64,000 nucleotides of DNA from Alphaproteobacteria bacterium. Its GTDB lineage: Bacteria > Pseudomonadota > Alphaproteobacteria > UBA2966. Under the pieces are notes generated by a model. The model did not search any database. It was not told where the DNA came from and saw only the letters and a list, made by a program, of their open reading frames with translations. Positions 1 through 9,740 of this stretch are shown here, piece after piece. Made by a program: the position numbers and the translations under genes. The stretch's first letter is position 1. Each line of letters opens with the position of its first letter. The DNA lies in NCBI GenBank assembly GCA_021296255.1, contig JAGWAU010000035.1:92881-156880 (forward strand), read 5' to 3'.

Positions 1-60
1 AGCAGGCGGCTTGTGCGATGGGGAAACGGGGAGAAGGCCGAAGACGCCAAGCAGAGGAAA

Positions 61-645
61 TCAGAACGACGAGCGGGGTTCCTTCAGAAATGCCAATTCG
101 TTTGCGGTCGACCGGCGGCCCAACGTCTCGTTGCGATGGGGGAAACGCCCGAACCGCTCGATGATCTCGCAGTGCCGATGCACCGAGAAATGCGCCTTCT
201 CCCGGAAATTCTCGTCGAAATCCGGCAGTATCTGCGAGTAGAGCGCGACGCAGTGCCGCTGATCGGCCAGATTCTCACTGTGCTCGAAAGGTAGATAGAC
301 GAACAGGCGCTGTACGGTCATCAACTGGCGATCGACTCCGCGGTCCACTGCCCGCCGCGCGATCGAGCGTGCCTTGGCGTCCGCAGAGTAAGCCTTGGGG
401 AGCCCTCGAAAGATGTTTCGGGGAAACTGATCGAGCGTGACGATCAGAGCCAGGGTGCCTTCCACCGTTTCCTGCCACGAATCGTAGCCACCCGCCGATG
501 CCTTCGCGACGTGCCGTCCGAAGCGGTCGCGGATCTCCGCATCGAAGGCGGCATCCTTTTCGAACCAGGCCGCCCGGTGTGAGCCGAACTCCGTGCCGGC
601 GGGGTCGCCGAACCAAAACTTCAACACGTCCGGGTACTCGGTCAT
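61..645 (-). CDS. DUF924 family protein (copy A)
   Basis: This encodes a 194-residue protein of the DUF924 family, whose biochemical role is not established; the fold is thought to be helical and TPR-like. Family hallmarks are the FWFGDP motif at residues 10-15, LDQFPRNIF at 71-79, YLPFEHSE at about 117-124, and HRHCEIIERFGRFPHRN near the C-terminus. The open frame extends further upstream, but the ATG at 643-645 gives the usual N-terminus; the longer version would run into the neighbouring paralogue. It lies four bases downstream of a second DUF924 gene in the same orientation, so the pair is probably co-transcribed and arose by tandem duplication. The family assignment is firm; the function is unknown. 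Confidence 0.9.
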   Translation of the reverse strand: MTEYPDVLKFWFGDPAGTEFGSHRAAWFEKDAAFDAEIRDRFGRHVAKASAGGYDSWQETVEGTLALIVTLDQFPRNIFRGLPKAYSADAKARSIARRAVDRGVDRQLMTVQRLFVYLPFEHSENLADQRHCVALYSQILPDFDENFREKAHFSVHRHCEIIERFGRFPHRNETLGRRSTANELAFLKEPRSSF

Positions 646-649
646 AGCC

Positions 650-1237
650 TCAACCAAAACTGGATCGTGGTTCCTCGAGAAATGCCGCCTCCGCGGCGCT
701 GGTCGCCCGCCCCAACGTCTCGTTGCGGTGGGGAAACCGCCCGAATCGCTCGATGATCTCGCAATGGCGATGAATCGCGAAATGGAAGCGTTCGTAAAGA
801 GCGCCGTCGAAGTCCCCAAGAATTGTCGTCAGGTGCGCAACTCCCCGACGCTGATCGGCGAGGTTCTCGCTGTGCTGGAACGGCAGATAGAAAAACAGCT
901 TCTGCATGGTCGGGAATCGCCGGTCGAAACCGCGGTCCAAGGCTCGGCGCGCGACGGAGCGCGCCCTGGCGTCCGTGGCGAAGGCCGTCGGATGCCTGCG
1001 AAAAATGTTCCGAGGAAACTGGTCGAGGACGATGGTCAGCGCGAGCGCGCCGTCCGGTGTCTCCTGCCAAGCATCGCAGTCGCCCGCCGACGCCTTCGCG
1101 ACGACACCTGCGAAGCGCGAACGCACCTCTGAATCGAACGCGTCGTCCTTCCCGAACCAAGCGTCCCGGAATTCGTTGGAATCCTCGTCGCCGGGATCGC
1201 CGAACCAGAACGCCAAAACCTCTGAATACCCCGTCAT
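650..1237 (-). CDS. DUF924 family protein (copy B)
   Basis: This is a second 195-residue DUF924 protein directly upstream of copy A. It has the same motif order: FWFGDP near residue 10, LDQFPRNIF around 72-80, FYLPFQHSENLADQR, and a C-terminal HRHCEIIERFGRFPHRNETLGR block almost identical to that of copy A. I chose the ATG at 1235-1237 because it aligns with the start of copy A (MTGYSEVLAFWFGDP against MTEYPDVLKFWFGDP). The two proteins differ most between residues 15 and 60, so the duplication is not very recent. The gene starts about 60 bp from the ilvC stop codon on the same strand and may be transcribed with the ilv genes. Function unknown. Confidence 0.9.
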   Translation of the reverse strand: MTGYSEVLAFWFGDPGDEDSNEFRDAWFGKDDAFDSEVRSRFAGVVAKASAGDCDAWQETPDGALALTIVLDQFPRNIFRRHPTAFATDARARSVARRALDRGFDRRFPTMQKLFFYLPFQHSENLADQRRGVAHLTTILGDFDGALYERFHFAIHRHCEIIERFGRFPHRNETLGRATSAAEAAFLEEPRSSFG

Positions 1238-1298
1238 GGGCGGCACCCCACGGACACGCGGCCCAATGACGCACGGCCGCGCCGAATCCGGCACACGA

Positions 1299-2396
<1,098 letters not shown>

Positions 2397-2903
2397 CTAC
2401 ATTGGATTGGTACCCCTCGAGATGGCTGCAACACCCGTTCGGGAAATGTCGACGAGCCCCAAGGGCTTCATGAGTTCGATGAACGCATCCAATTTGTCGG
2501 TCGACCCCGTCATCTCGAAAACGAACGACTCGGCGGTGCTGTCGACAACGCGCGCCCGGAATATGTCGGCGATACGCAAGCTCTCGACCCGCTTCTCGCC
2601 GGAGCCTCGAACCTTGACCAGTGCCAGCTCTCGCTCCACGGACGGCCCGTCGACGGTCAAGTCCATCACCTTGTGGATGGGCACCAGCCTTTCAAGCTGT
2701 GCCTTGATCTGTTCGATCACCATCGGTGTCCCGGAGGTGACCAACGTGATGCGCGAGAGCTTCTCCTCCGTGTCCACCTCCGCCACGGTCAGGCTTTCGA
2801 TGTTGTAGCCGCGACCCGAGAAGAGACCGATGACCCGCGCGAGGACACCCGCTTCGTTGTCTACGAGGACGGTGATGGTGTGATAATGCTGTTCGGTATC
2901 CAC
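2397..2903 (-). CDS. ilvN: acetolactate synthase, regulatory small subunit
   Basis: This is the small subunit of acetohydroxyacid synthase; it binds the IlvB catalytic subunit and confers feedback inhibition by valine. An N-terminal ACT domain is visible (HTITVLVDNEAGVLARV then GLFSGRGYNIESL), followed by the conserved C-terminal half. I chose the GTG at 2901-2903 (168 aa) because AGGGA lies about eight bases upstream and the protein then begins just before the ACT domain. A GTG at 2937-2939 would add 12 residues without a good ribosome site. It sits between ilvB and ilvC on the same strand. Confidence 0.93.
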   Translation of the reverse strand: MDTEQHYHTITVLVDNEAGVLARVIGLFSGRGYNIESLTVAEVDTEEKLSRITLVTSGTPMVIEQIKAQLERLVPIHKVMDLTVDGPSVERELALVKVRGSGEKRVESLRIADIFRARVVDSTAESFVFEMTGSTDKLDAFIELMKPLGLVDISRTGVAAISRGTNPM

Positions 2904-2975
2904 GACGATTGTCCCTAGCCAAGCCGGGCGACGAGACACGCCCGGGCGCGGGCCCGGACGCGAGAGCGCTCCTGC

Positions 2976-4730
2976 TCACACCATCGCGAGTCCGTCTTCG
3001 CTGACCTCGGTATCCCCGCCAGGCCCGAGCAGCATGTCGTAGTGGGCCGAGCCCGCAGGAATCATGGGGAAGCAATTCTCGTCGGGATCGACCTGAATAT
3101 CCGCGAGCACGGGTCCCGGGTCCGCCATCATCTTCTCAAGGACCCCATCCAGTTCGCCCGGTTCGCTCGCCCGCAGACCCGTAACGCCAAACGCCTCGGC
3201 CAACCGCACGAAGTCGGGCAGCGAATCCATGTAGCTTTCGGCGTAACGCCCGCCGTGGAGAATCTCCTGCCATTGGCGCACCATTCCCATGTAACGATTG
3301 TTGAGCAGATACACCTTGACCGGCGCGCGATGCTGCACCGCGGTGGACAGCTCCTGGATACACATCATCAATGATGCCTCGCCGGAAACGCAGATGACAG
3401 GAGCCTCGGGGTGGGCGATCTGGACACCGATGGCTGCAGGGAGACCGTATCCCATCGTCCCCAAACCACCGGACGTCATCCAGCGGTTGGGTTTCTCGAA
3501 CGGCAGGAACTGCGCGGCCCACATCTGATGCTGGCCGACGTCGGTGGTGACATAGACGTCGCTGTCCCCGCACAACTCGCGCAGCCGCTCCAACGCGTAT
3601 TGCGGCTTGATCAGGCCATCACCCTGCTCGTACCGGAGACAGTTCCGGCTGCGCCACGTATCGATCTGGGCCCACCAATCCTGGATGGCCGACGCGTCGG
3701 GGCGCCTTCCGGATGCCTTCCAGACCTTGATCATGTCTTCCAGAACGTGGGCACAGTCGCCGACGATGGGAACCTCCACCGGAACATTCTTGTTGATCGA
3801 CGATGGATCGATGTCGATGTGAATCTTCTTCGATCCCTTGCTGAACTCATCCAGCCGTCCGGTGATGCGGTCGTCGAAACGGGCACCGACCGCGATCATG
3901 ACGTCGCAGCCGGCCATCGCCAGGTTGGCCTCGTAGGTGCCGTGCATGCCGAGCATCCCCAACCACCGAGGATCTGAAGCCGGGAAACAACCAAGGCCCA
4001 TGACGGTGCTCGTGATGGGATAACCCGTCAGACGGACGAGTTCGGTCAGCAACTGCGACGCCGCTTGGCCCGAGTTCACAACCCCACCGCCGGAATAGAT
4101 GATCGGCCGCTTGGCGGAGAGCAGCATCTTCACCGCTTGTTCGATGGCTCCAAGATCACCTTTCAATTGGGGACGATAGGTCTTGTGCCGAATCGTCTCC
4201 CGCGGAACGTATTCGCCTTCGGCGATGGAAACGTCCTTGGGAATATCGACGACCACCGGTCCCGGGCGGCCGGAGCTCGCAACGTAAAACGCTTCGTGGA
4301 TGACGCGCGCCAAGTCATCGACGTCCTTCACGAGATAGTTGTGCTTGGTGCATGGCCGGGTAATGCCGATGGTGTCCGCCTCCTGAAAGGCGTCATTGCC
4401 AATGAGATGCGTGGCCACCTGACCCGTCAGGCACACGACGGGAATGCTGTCCATCATCGCGTCGGTCAGCCCGGTCACCGCGTTGGTCGCCCCCGGACCC
4501 GAGGTCACGAGGACGACACCAGGCTTGCCCGTGGAGCGGGCGTATCCCTCGGCCATGTGCGTCGCGCCTTGTTCATGCCGCACGAGCACATGGCGAATCC
4601 GGTTTTGCTGGAATATGGCGTCGTAGAGCGGAAGTACGGCACCGCCGGGATAACCGAAAATCACATCGACCCCTTGATCCTCCAGTGCCTTGAGGACGAT
4701 CTGTGACCCCGACATGCGCGCGTTCGGCAT
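2976..4730 (-). CDS. ilvB: acetolactate synthase, catalytic large subunit
   Basis: This thiamine-diphosphate enzyme condenses pyruvate with pyruvate or 2-ketobutyrate, the first common step of branched-chain amino acid synthesis. The protein is 584 residues, typical of the family. The TPP-activating glutamate lies in VRHEQGA (Glu53), and the ThDP/Mg2+ segment is near 450-480 (GEAS, then [14 protein letters not shown]). The metal motif reads GEAS rather than the textbook GDGS or GDAS; I believe related bacterial enzymes can also have Glu here, so I do not infer loss of activity. The ATG at 4728-4730 was preferred over a start 32 codons upstream because family members begin just before [14 protein letters not shown]. 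It is the first gene of ilvB-ilvN-ilvC. Confidence 0.97.
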   Translation of the reverse strand: MPNARMSGSQIVLKALEDQGVDVIFGYPGGAVLPLYDAIFQQNRIRHVLVRHEQGATHMAEGYARSTGKPGVVLVTSGPGATNAVTGLTDAMMDSIPVVCLTGQVATHLIGNDAFQEADTIGITRPCTKHNYLVKDVDDLARVIHEAFYVASSGRPGPVVVDIPKDVSIAEGEYVPRETIRHKTYRPQLKGDLGAIEQAVKMLLSAKRPIIYSGGGVVNSGQAASQLLTELVRLTGYPITSTVMGLGCFPASDPRWLGMLGMHGTYEANLAMAGCDVMIAVGARFDDRITGRLDEFSKGSKKIHIDIDPSSINKNVPVEVPIVGDCAHVLEDMIKVWKASGRRPDASAIQDWWAQIDTWRSRNCLRYEQGDGLIKPQYALERLRELCGDSDVYVTTDVGQHQMWAAQFLPFEKPNRWMTSGGLGTMGYGLPAAIGVQIAHPEAPVICVSGEASLMMCIQELSTAVQHRAPVKVYLLNNRYMGMVRQWQEILHGGRYAESYMDSLPDFVRLAEAFGVTGLRASEPGELDGVLEKMMADPGPVLADIQVDPDENCFPMIPAGSAHYDMLLGPGGDTEVSEDGLAMV

Positions 4731-4861
4731 TGGTTCGATCCCACTATTGCGACAAAACCGCCCAGTGCCGTTCGGCGCTGGACGGTCGAAAATCCGGGCC
4801 GTTGTGTCACGAAATCCCAGGCCCAAGCCCGAAAAATCTGCGACAACCTATCCTCTGCCGT

Positions 4862-5827
4862 TCAGGGGGTCAATATGGATTGACGAATAAATGAAAAGAT
4901 TTTTGGGAAAAAACTTTCCAAATCTTGCGTCGGAAATTGCCGCCAATCGGCCATCCGGTTGCGGAACCAAGTCATTTGACGCTTGGCATAGCGGCGCGTC
5001 GAGCGCTGTCCCGCCGCAACTGCTCCATCCAGGGTGTCCTCGCCGCTCAGACAACGCGCGAGCTCGCGAACTCCGACCGCCTTCATGACGGGATGTGAAG
5101 CCGGAACGGCCCGCGCGAGGAGGCCTCGCACCTCGTCCACGGCGCCGCTCGTCACCATCTCCTCGAAGCGACCGTCGCATCGGGCATAGAGGGTCTCCCG
5201 CGGAACCGACAATACGATCTTGGCAAAACGTCCGGGGCAACGCGTCCCCGTGTGGCGGCGTTGCCACTCCGCCAACGATATACCCGTCGCCTCGATGACT
5301 TCCCACGCCCGCGCCATCCGCCGCCGGTCGGAGGGCCGGATGCGTTCCGCCATGAGCGGATCCTTCCGGGACAACTCCTCATGGAATGGAATGTTGCCCA
5401 GCTGGTCCAGACGCTTTCTGCCTTGTTCCCTGACGGCAGGGGGAATGTCGGGAACGGGAGCAAGGCCTTCGACAAGTGCCTGAAAATACAAGCCGGTTCC
5501 GCCGACGACGATGGGCATGCGGCCGTCCGAATGTGCTTTCGATATTGCTTCGCCGGCCAGCTCGCACCAGCGAACGGCCGAACACCGCTGATTACTCGGG
5601 AAAACCCCGTAAAGGCGGTGTGGTGCTCGATCCTCGTCGTCCTGAGACGGTCGGGCGGTCAATATCCTCAGGTCGCGATAGACCTGCATACTATCCGAAT
5701 TTATGATCGTCGCCCCGCCGAATGGCTCCAGTGCCTCCGCGAGCGCGAGCGCGAGCCGGGATTTGCCGCTGGCGGTGGGACCCGCGATCAGTACGCCGGT
5801 GTGCGTCGACTTATCCGGCATGGGCAT
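4862..5827 (-). CDS. miaA: tRNA dimethylallyltransferase
   Basis: MiaA transfers a dimethylallyl group to N6 of A37 in tRNAs that read codons starting with U, the first step of ms2i6A modification. The 321-residue protein opens with the P-loop GPTASGKS at 16-23. The substrate-recognition segment IINSDSMQVYRDL follows, and the characteristic VVGGTGLYFQAL motif lies in the first half. It is divergent from serB across a gap of about 65 bp, so both promoters must lie there. The stop codon is about 130 bp from the ilvB start, and miaA and the ilv genes share a strand. Two in-frame ATGs two codons apart are possible starts. Confidence 0.96.
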   Translation of the reverse strand: MPMPDKSTHTGVLIAGPTASGKSRLALALAEALEPFGGATIINSDSMQVYRDLRILTARPSQDDEDRAPHRLYGVFPSNQRCSAVRWCELAGEAISKAHSDGRMPIVVGGTGLYFQALVEGLAPVPDIPPAVREQGRKRLDQLGNIPFHEELSRKDPLMAERIRPSDRRRMARAWEVIEATGISLAEWQRRHTGTRCPGRFAKIVLSVPRETLYARCDGRFEEMVTSGAVDEVRGLLARAVPASHPVMKAVGVRELARCLSGEDTLDGAVAAGQRSTRRYAKRQMTWFRNRMADWRQFPTQDLESFFPKIFSFIRQSILTP

Positions 5828-5891
5828 TCAAGGATACGGATCCTGCAATCGTGTTCCGCAAGCTGCTTTTCCGCATCATGAGGCATGGTTC

Positions 5892-6791
5892 GTGACCCAT
5901 GTAATCACGCTTGTCGGCAATCCGCAGCAGTCGCCCGTGTCTCCCGGCCTGGCCGACGCAGCGCATTCGGCCTTGTCCCGCCTCGACGGCCAAGTCGGGG
6001 ATATCAATTGGCTGTCTCCGGGAACGGCCTGCGATGTTCCCATTGACGGGATCGACCCGACCGTCGCCGTTGAAGCTGTTCGCGCCGTCTTGGAAGGGCA
6101 GCCGGTCGACATCGTGGCACAACGCAGGAAACATCGCCGCAAGCGCCTTCTCATCGCAGACATGGATTCGACGATGATCCGGCAGGAATGCATCGATGAA
6201 ATCGCCGAATTCGTCGGTCGCCGAGCGCAAGTCGCAGCCATAACCGAACGCGCGATGCGTGGCGACATAGACTTTCCCGAAGCTGTTCGCGAGCGTGCGA
6301 ACATGTTTGCCGGACTCGGCGCGGACGTCCTCGAGCGTGTCTACGACGAGAGCATTTCGCTCACGCCGGGTGCTGAGACCCTCGTCCGGGTCATGCGGCG
6401 AAGCGGTGCGGTTACGGCCTTGGTGTCTGGCGGTTTCACGCAATTTACGAGCCGCGTCGCGGAACGCGTTGGTTTCGACTACCATCATGGCAACGAGCTC
6501 GAGATCGTGGCGGGCAAGCTTACCGGAAAGGCGCTCGAGCCCATCAAAGGGGGCGATGCCAAGGTAGAACTGCTCGATCGCTACCGTGACCGGCTCGGCA
6601 TTTCCGCCGAGCAAACACTCGCTGTCGGAGATGGCGCCAACGATATTCCGATGATCAAGGTTGCCGGCCTTGGCGTAGCCTTTCATGGCAAGCCCAGCGT
6701 TGTCGAAGCGGCGGACGCGGAGATCAGCAACGGCGACCTGACGGCCCTCTTGTATATCCAAGGGTTTCGCGAGGCCGAGATAAACGCCTGA
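5892..6791 (+). CDS. serB: phosphoserine phosphatase
   Basis: SerB dephosphorylates O-phospho-L-serine, the last step of serine synthesis. It is a HAD-superfamily enzyme: the nucleophile motif DMDST is at residues 90-94, the second motif SGGFT at 179-183, and the Mg2+-binding GDGAND at 246-251. The first 75 residues form the ACT-like regulatory region seen in longer SerB proteins. I chose the GTG at 5892-5894 (299 aa): GAGG lies eight bases upstream and the N-terminus becomes MTHVITLVGNP, typical for alphaproteobacterial SerB. The longer open frame reaches back into the miaA coding strand and looks spurious. A G-homopolymer follows the gene. Confidence 0.95.
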   Translation: MTHVITLVGNPQQSPVSPGLADAAHSALSRLDGQVGDINWLSPGTACDVPIDGIDPTVAVEAVRAVLEGQPVDIVAQRRKHRRKRLLIADMDSTMIRQECIDEIAEFVGRRAQVAAITERAMRGDIDFPEAVRERANMFAGLGADVLERVYDESISLTPGAETLVRVMRRSGAVTALVSGGFTQFTSRVAERVGFDYHHGNELEIVAGKLTGKALEPIKGGDAKVELLDRYRDRLGISAEQTLAVGDGANDIPMIKVAGLGVAFHGKPSVVEAADAEISNGDLTALLYIQGFREAEINA

Positions 6792-6812
6792 ACATCGACC
6801 AGGAAACGGGGC

Positions 6813-6828
6813 GGGGGGGGGGGGGGGG
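6813..6828. repeat. G16 homopolymer between convergent genes
   Basis: Sixteen consecutive G residues lie 21 bases after the serB stop codon and 18 bases before the degP stop codon. No coding frame crosses the tract. It could form a G-rich structure, mutate in length by slippage, or have had its length mis-assembled. No role is demonstrated. Confidence 0.9.
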
Positions 6829-6846
6829 CCTGGGTTCGTTTCGAGT

Positions 6847-8313
6847 CTAGGTCTTTTCCAAGCGCAGGGCCACGAACCGCAGGTCATCAGACCGCTGTAC
6901 CAACAGCAATACCGATTTGCGATTCGAGTCCTTGGCCTCCTTGACCTTCTCGAGGACCTGGCTGGGTGAAGAGACCTCCTCCTGGGCAACCTCCACGATG
7001 ATGTCCCCAGCCTGAATCCCCTTTTCGGCTGCGGCAGATTCGTCGTCGACCTCGGTGATGACGACCCCTTTGACGTCCCCGCCAATTTCAAACCTATCGC
7101 GAAGATCTCCGGTGATGGAGGACAGGGTCATGCCGAGCGCCTCAATGGAACTTGAGGCCCCGCCACCCGAGTCGCCAGACGTCAGAGCCGCGACCTCATC
7201 CTCCTTCAACTCGCCGATCTTGACGCTCAGGGTGATCTTCCCGCCCTTCCGCCAAACCTCGACGTCGACAGCCTTGCCGATTTCGGTCTCCGCGACGATT
7301 CGCGGCAAGACGCGAACACGGGGCACATCCTTGCCATCGAATTTGAGAATGACGTCACCCGCTTCGAATCCCGCGACAGCGGCGGGTCCAGGATCGAAGA
7401 CGCTGGCAACCAATGCACCACGGGGCTCATCGAGAGCAAGACTCTCGGCGATCTCGTCGGTCACCGGCTGGATGCGGACACCGAGCCAACCGCGGCGGGT
7501 TTTGCCGAACTCACGAAGCTGTTGGATGACCGGTTTCGCCAAGTTGACCGCGATGGCGAATCCGATTCCCACGCTGCCGCCGGAGGGCGAGAAGATGGCT
7601 GTATTCACCCCGATCACCTCACCATCCATATTGAACAGGGGACCACCCGAGTTACCGCGATTGATCGACGCATCCGTCTGGATGAAATCGTCATACGGTC
7701 CCGCATTGATGTTACGCGAACGGGCCGAAATGATGCCGGCAGTCACCGAGCCACCCAATCCGAACGGATTGCCAATGGCCATCACCCAGTCGCCGACCCG
7801 GGACTTGTCCGAATCGCCAAGCTTGACGAAGGGAAGATCTCCATCCCCCTCTTCCTTCTCCACCTGAAGGACAGCGAGGTCGGTCTTGGCATCCCGCCCC
7901 AACAGCTTCGCGGTGCGACGCTTCTCGTCGCTAAAGATGACGGTGATTTCGTCGGCCTCCGCGATGACATGATTGTTGGTGACGATGACACCACTCGGAT
8001 CCACCAAGAACCCGGAGCCGAGAGATGACACCCGACGCGTCGGACGGTTGTCGCCCCGACCGTCGTCCCCGGGACGCTGTCGTTCGAAGAAGTCCTTGAA
8101 AAACTCCTCGAACGGAGAGCCAGGCGGGAACTGCGGGATCGGAACCTCGCCGCGGCGACCGCTCACTTTCTGTGTCGTCGAGATGTTGACGACCGCCTGG
8201 GTCAGTTCCTGTGCCAAATCGGCGAACGTCTCCGGCGCGGTACGGGCAAAGGCTGCGGTCGACCAGACCAGCGAGGCGGCAAGGACCGCGATCCCCAGGC
8301 GTCGCCCAAACAT
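6847..8313 (-). CDS. degP: periplasmic serine protease, Do/HtrA (DegP) family
   Basis: This is an HtrA-type protease and chaperone for misfolded envelope proteins. With the ATG at 8311-8313 it is 488 residues. A signal peptide occupies about 1-23 (ending AAFA). The trypsin-like domain carries His115 (TNNHVI), Asp145 (KTDLAVL) and Ser222 (GNSGGPL), and two PDZ domains occupy roughly 285-375 and 395-485. A Gly- and Arg-rich loop at 81-93 corresponds to the LA loop. A TTG start 22 codons upstream is possible, but the extra residues do not look like a signal peptide. It is the last gene of the minus-strand series hflK-hflC-DUF2065-degP, a common alphaproteobacterial arrangement. I see no gene in the roughly 280 bp upstream. 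Confidence 0.96.
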   Translation of the reverse strand: MFGRRLGIAVLAASLVWSTAAFARTAPETFADLAQELTQAVVNISTTQKVSGRRGEVPIPQFPPGSPFEEFFKDFFERQRPGDDGRGDNRPTRRVSSLGSGFLVDPSGVIVTNNHVIAEADEITVIFSDEKRRTAKLLGRDAKTDLAVLQVEKEEGDGDLPFVKLGDSDKSRVGDWVMAIGNPFGLGGSVTAGIISARSRNINAGPYDDFIQTDASINRGNSGGPLFNMDGEVIGVNTAIFSPSGGSVGIGFAIAVNLAKPVIQQLREFGKTRRGWLGVRIQPVTDEIAESLALDEPRGALVASVFDPGPAAVAGFEAGDVILKFDGKDVPRVRVLPRIVAETEIGKAVDVEVWRKGGKITLSVKIGELKEDEVAALTSGDSGGGASSSIEALGMTLSSITGDLRDRFEIGGDVKGVVITEVDDESAAAEKGIQAGDIIVEVAQEEVSSPSQVLEKVKEAKDSNRKSVLLLVQRSDDLRFVALRLEKT

Positions 8314-8595
8314 ACCGGTCTGCCGCCGGTGTTGCAGAGAATCGCGGATTTGCAACGTTGAAATCGAGTCCCTGATCAATGTTCGTGTCCTTCTCGCCGC
8401 GCCGCCGACATTCCGGCGGCATCAGATTGCTGACCAGCGCTCCAGACGTATGGGTTACGGAGCTCCGAATCAAGTGCCTCGGCAGCCCGGGACGAAGCGC
8501 TCACCGGCCTGATAGAAAGGACCAAATATGGATTCAACTTGGCCGAAATCGGACCCTCAGTCGGTCAATTCAAGGCCATTTTGCGGCACATTCTG

Positions 8596-8781
8596 CTAGC
8601 TCTTGAGCAGCCAGACAACTCCAAACCCAGCGACGGCCAAGCATAGCCCCGCGCCTCGGAGAAGGCCGTTCGACTGCTCGAGAGCCGCAGCCATCATCCG
8701 CTTCATGCCGTCCGGAAACAACGCATAAAGCGCCCCTTCGATGACCATTACCAATCCCAGGGCCAGTCCGAGCTCGTACAT
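8596..8781 (-). CDS. DUF2065 family small membrane protein
   Basis: This 61-residue protein consists almost entirely of two hydrophobic segments (about 3-21 and 43-59) joined by a polar loop containing FPDGMKRMM. That layout matches the DUF2065 (YjeT-like) family, which habitually lies beside hflK/hflC. It starts 68 bp after the hflC stop, so co-transcription is likely. The function is not established; a role tied to the HflKC-FtsH complex or membrane proteostasis is inferred only from gene neighbourhood. Confidence 0.88.
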   Translation of the reverse strand: MYELGLALGLVMVIEGALYALFPDGMKRMMAAALEQSNGLLRGAGLCLAVAGFGVVWLLKS

Positions 8782-8849
8782 GATTTCGTGACCAACCGGC
8801 CGTTTCTTTCCGCCAGGCGTCGGCCCCTCAAATCCACGGATACGCCGGA

Positions 8850-9740
8850 CTACCGCGTGCCGGACTGACCGCCTTCGCCCAGCATGCTGCCGAAGTACCG
8901 AAAAAAGTCGGAGTCGGGCGAGAGCACCATGGTCGTGTCATCGCCACCCAATGACTCGCGATAGGCCTGCATGGACCGGTAGAAAGTGAAAAAGTCGATG
9001 TCGGTGCCGAAGGCCTCGGCGAATATCCGAACGGCGTTGGCGTCGCCTTCGCCCCGCAAGATCTGCGCCTGCTTCTGCGCTTCGGCCACCAGGACCGTCT
9101 TTTCACGATCCGCCCGTGAGCGGATACGCTGGGAGATCTCGGCGCCCTGAGCCCGGAACTCCCGCGCCTCCCGCTCTCGCTCCGTCTTCATCCGCGCGTA
9201 GATCGCCTGGTTGTTCGCCTCGGGCAGGTCGGCGCGCTGGATACGCACATCGGCGACGCTGATCCCCAGGTCCTTGGCTTCGGCATTCACCCGCTGAGCG
9301 ATCAGCGCCATCAGTTGCGCGCGCTCTCCCGTCAAAACCGATTGCAACGGCACCGTACCGATAACCTGACGCAGGCTCGACGTCAGAAGGGCGTTCAGGC
9401 GTTGGCGGGCGACGAGCTCATTGCCCACTGTTTGATAGAACCGCAACGGATCGTCGATGCGGTAGCGGAGGAAGGAGTCGACCACCAGGCGCTTGCGGTC
9501 CGAGGCGATGACTTCCTCGCCCCCGCCGTCGTAGCCAAGCATCCGCCTGTCCAGGAACACGACGTTCTGGATGAACGGCAATTTGGCGTGCAGGCCGGCC
9601 TTCTTGACCACGCGCTTGGGCTCGCCGAACTGCAGGACGAGGGCCTGCTGTGTCTGATGGACCGTGAACAACGCGCTGAACGCGATGACTCCCGCGACCA
9701 GCACGATGATGCCCAGAATGGCGAGCGTCCGACGGTTCAT
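8850..9740 (-). CDS. hflC: FtsH protease modulator HflC
   Basis: HflC is a 296-residue SPFH/prohibitin-domain protein that assembles with HflK into a large membrane cage around FtsH and modulates proteolysis of membrane substrates. One N-terminal transmembrane segment (about 8-28) is followed by an SPFH domain (QQALVLQFGEPKRVV onward) and a long helical region rich in Arg, Glu and Ala. The start ATG overlaps the hflK stop by four bases, so the two are translationally coupled and made in matching amounts. Confidence 0.96.
   Translation of the reverse strand: MNRRTLAILGIIVLVAGVIAFSALFTVHQTQQALVLQFGEPKRVVKKAGLHAKLPFIQNVVFLDRRMLGYDGGGEEVIASDRKRLVVDSFLRYRIDDPLRFYQTVGNELVARQRLNALLTSSLRQVIGTVPLQSVLTGERAQLMALIAQRVNAEAKDLGISVADVRIQRADLPEANNQAIYARMKTEREREAREFRAQGAEISQRIRSRADREKTVLVAEAQKQAQILRGEGDANAVRIFAEAFGTDIDFFTFYRSMQAYRESLGGDDTTMVLSPDSDFFRYFGSMLGEGGQSGTR

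Noticed and set aside
5703..5891. A longer N-terminus for SerB
   Set aside because: The extra residues overlap the divergent miaA gene and are Ala/Ser repeats of the opposite strand; the GTG at 5892 has a ribosome site and a family-like N-terminus.
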